Source: CAYSVN01 sp964434585 (GTDB lineage Bacteria > Patescibacteriota > Gracilibacteria > Peribacterales > Peribacteraceae). From it: 6,112 nt of DNA. The stretch lies in the NCBI GenBank assembly GCA_964434585.1, contig CAYSVN010000068.1, positions 1-6,112 on the forward strand, written 5' to 3'. The position numbers and the translations under genes are program-made. Positions 5,487 to 6,112 of this stretch are shown one piece after another. Numbering within the stretch: the first letter of the stretch is position 1; each line of letters starts with the position of its first letter. The notes below the pieces were generated by a model, which was given only the letters and a program-made list of their open reading frames with translations, had not been told where the DNA came from and made no database searches.

Positions 5487-6112
5487 ACCACAGCATTCCG
5501 TCTCTTTCACCGCTTAATCTTTCGCGTTCTTGCCTAGCGTGTTGCTGTACCTCTGCATTCATTACAGAATAGCTTTTAGCATTCTCTGGCCAAATGGTGC
5601 TTAACAGTTGTAGTAAATCCTGAAAATGCTCTACGTTACTACCTAGTGTAATAAAATGAGCATTAGCTAAGAAGGCTATTTTGTATTCTTCTAGCAAGTC
5701 TTCAATCATGTCTCTTTCAGCTTTAGTTAATTGCTCATTTAAGGCTTGTTTGCTGTGAATATAAAATGTAACAACACTTAGGTCGTTATATCTTGCTGGT
5801 TGCAAGGCCTGGCTATAGTACTTAGTTGCTTTTTTAAATTCATTTTGCTGATAGTGCATGTCAGCTCTTAATTTTAACCCACGGTAATCATGCGGGTTTT
5901 GTTGATGATATTTTTCTAAAGTATTTGCAATATCTTGATTCCAATTTTTTAATTCTAAGCCAGCTTTAGAAAGCAGTAAATCGCGGGGAAATAACTGCCA
6001 GCTTGCTTGCTGGTATGCATATAATGCCTCTGTGTATTTTCCGCGTGTTTCAGCACCACGCCCCCTAGAAGACTGCATAAGCCCAACACCTTCTACAATA
6101 GCCACTAATAAC
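5485..6112 (-). CDS. TPR-repeat protein, probably membrane-anchored (5' end outside window)
   Basis: The frame is open to the right edge. The only start-like codon near it is a GTG at 6105, preceded in frame by two Leu codons, so the visible 208 residues are most likely the C-terminal part of a longer protein. The first residues read LLVAIVEGVGLM and could be the end of a membrane helix, followed by a polar turn (QSSRGRG). Two tetratricopeptide-like helical hairpins follow. One is at about 17-40 (numbered from the GTG), with GKYTEALYAYQQAS. The second is at about 72-105, with ADMHYQQNEFKKATKYYSQA. Residues 120-206 are mostly helical and highly charged, ending ERDGMLW. TPRs mediate protein-protein contacts; no catalytic motif is visible. 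Polytopic membrane proteins such as O-antigen ligase-like enzymes can carry such a C-terminal TPR module, but this cannot be tested here. It converges on rny with a 35-base gap. Confidence 0.7.
   Translation of the reverse strand, partial: LLVAIVEGVGLMQSSRGRGAETRGKYTEALYAYQQASWQLFPRDLLLSKAGLELKNWNQDIANTLEKYHQQNPHDYRGLKLRADMHYQQNEFKKATKYYSQALQPARYNDLSVVTFYIHSKQALNEQLTKAERDMIEDLLEEYKIAFLANAHFITLGSNVEHFQDLLQLLSTIWPENAKSYSVMNAEVQQHARQERERLSGERDGMLW

Noticed and set aside
1..6112. Recoded TGA (as in Gracilibacteria/Absconditabacteria), suggested by the absence of TGA among the six visible stops
   Set aside because: RNase Y, the HIT protein and the ATPase are full length in the standard code with no in-frame TGA, and conserved glycines use GGN codons. 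Six stops are too few for the absence of TGA to mean anything.
1..6112. CRISPR array, insertion sequence, phage or defence island
   Set aside because: No direct repeats with spacers, no transposase or integrase, no terminal inverted repeats, and no recognisable defence genes; the VirD4/TraG-like ATPase alone is not enough to call a mobile element.

Overview
The window is an AT-rich, tightly packed bacterial segment. It most resembles Candidate Phyla Radiation (Patescibacteria). The pointers are a membrane-anchored VirD4/TraG-like ATPase sitting among housekeeping genes with no conjugation genes beside it, a full-length RNase Y, and little ribosome-binding-site sequence. This placement is inference; no rRNA or marker gene is present to confirm it. 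The standard genetic code fits: the conserved proteins are full length without in-frame TGA, and the six visible stops are all TAA or TAG.

Layout, left to right. A (+) strand block holds the lysine-rich C-terminal end of an unidentified protein (to 98), a HIT-family nucleotide-binding protein (101-541) and an unrecognised 201-residue protein (598-1203). It meets head-on an 824-residue VirD4/TraG-type membrane ATPase on the (-) strand (1200-3674). The two genes share a palindromic CTAG that supplies a TAG stop to each. A 230-base divergent intergenic region follows (3675-3904). It carries two good sigma70-like promoter candidates facing away from each other with overlapping -35 boxes. The right-hand gene is rny, RNase Y (3905-5449), with a predicted leader of about 135 nt that contains a small hairpin. 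A 35-base convergent gap with a weak terminator-like hairpin separates rny from a 5'-truncated TPR-repeat protein on the (-) strand (5485 to the window edge).

Functionally, RNase Y is a membrane-tethered endoribonuclease for mRNA turnover, and the HIT protein probably hydrolyses a nucleotide conjugate. The VirD4/TraG-like ATPase is likely a membrane DNA- or protein-translocating motor, but relaxase, VirB4 and channel genes are not in view. The genes do not form one pathway. The only strong regulatory link suggested is the shared control region between rny and the ATPase gene. I see no defence system, CRISPR array, transposon, RNA gene or other clearly new system. The most worthwhile unknowns are the 201-residue protein, the large N-terminal region of the ATPase and the divergent promoter/leader region.
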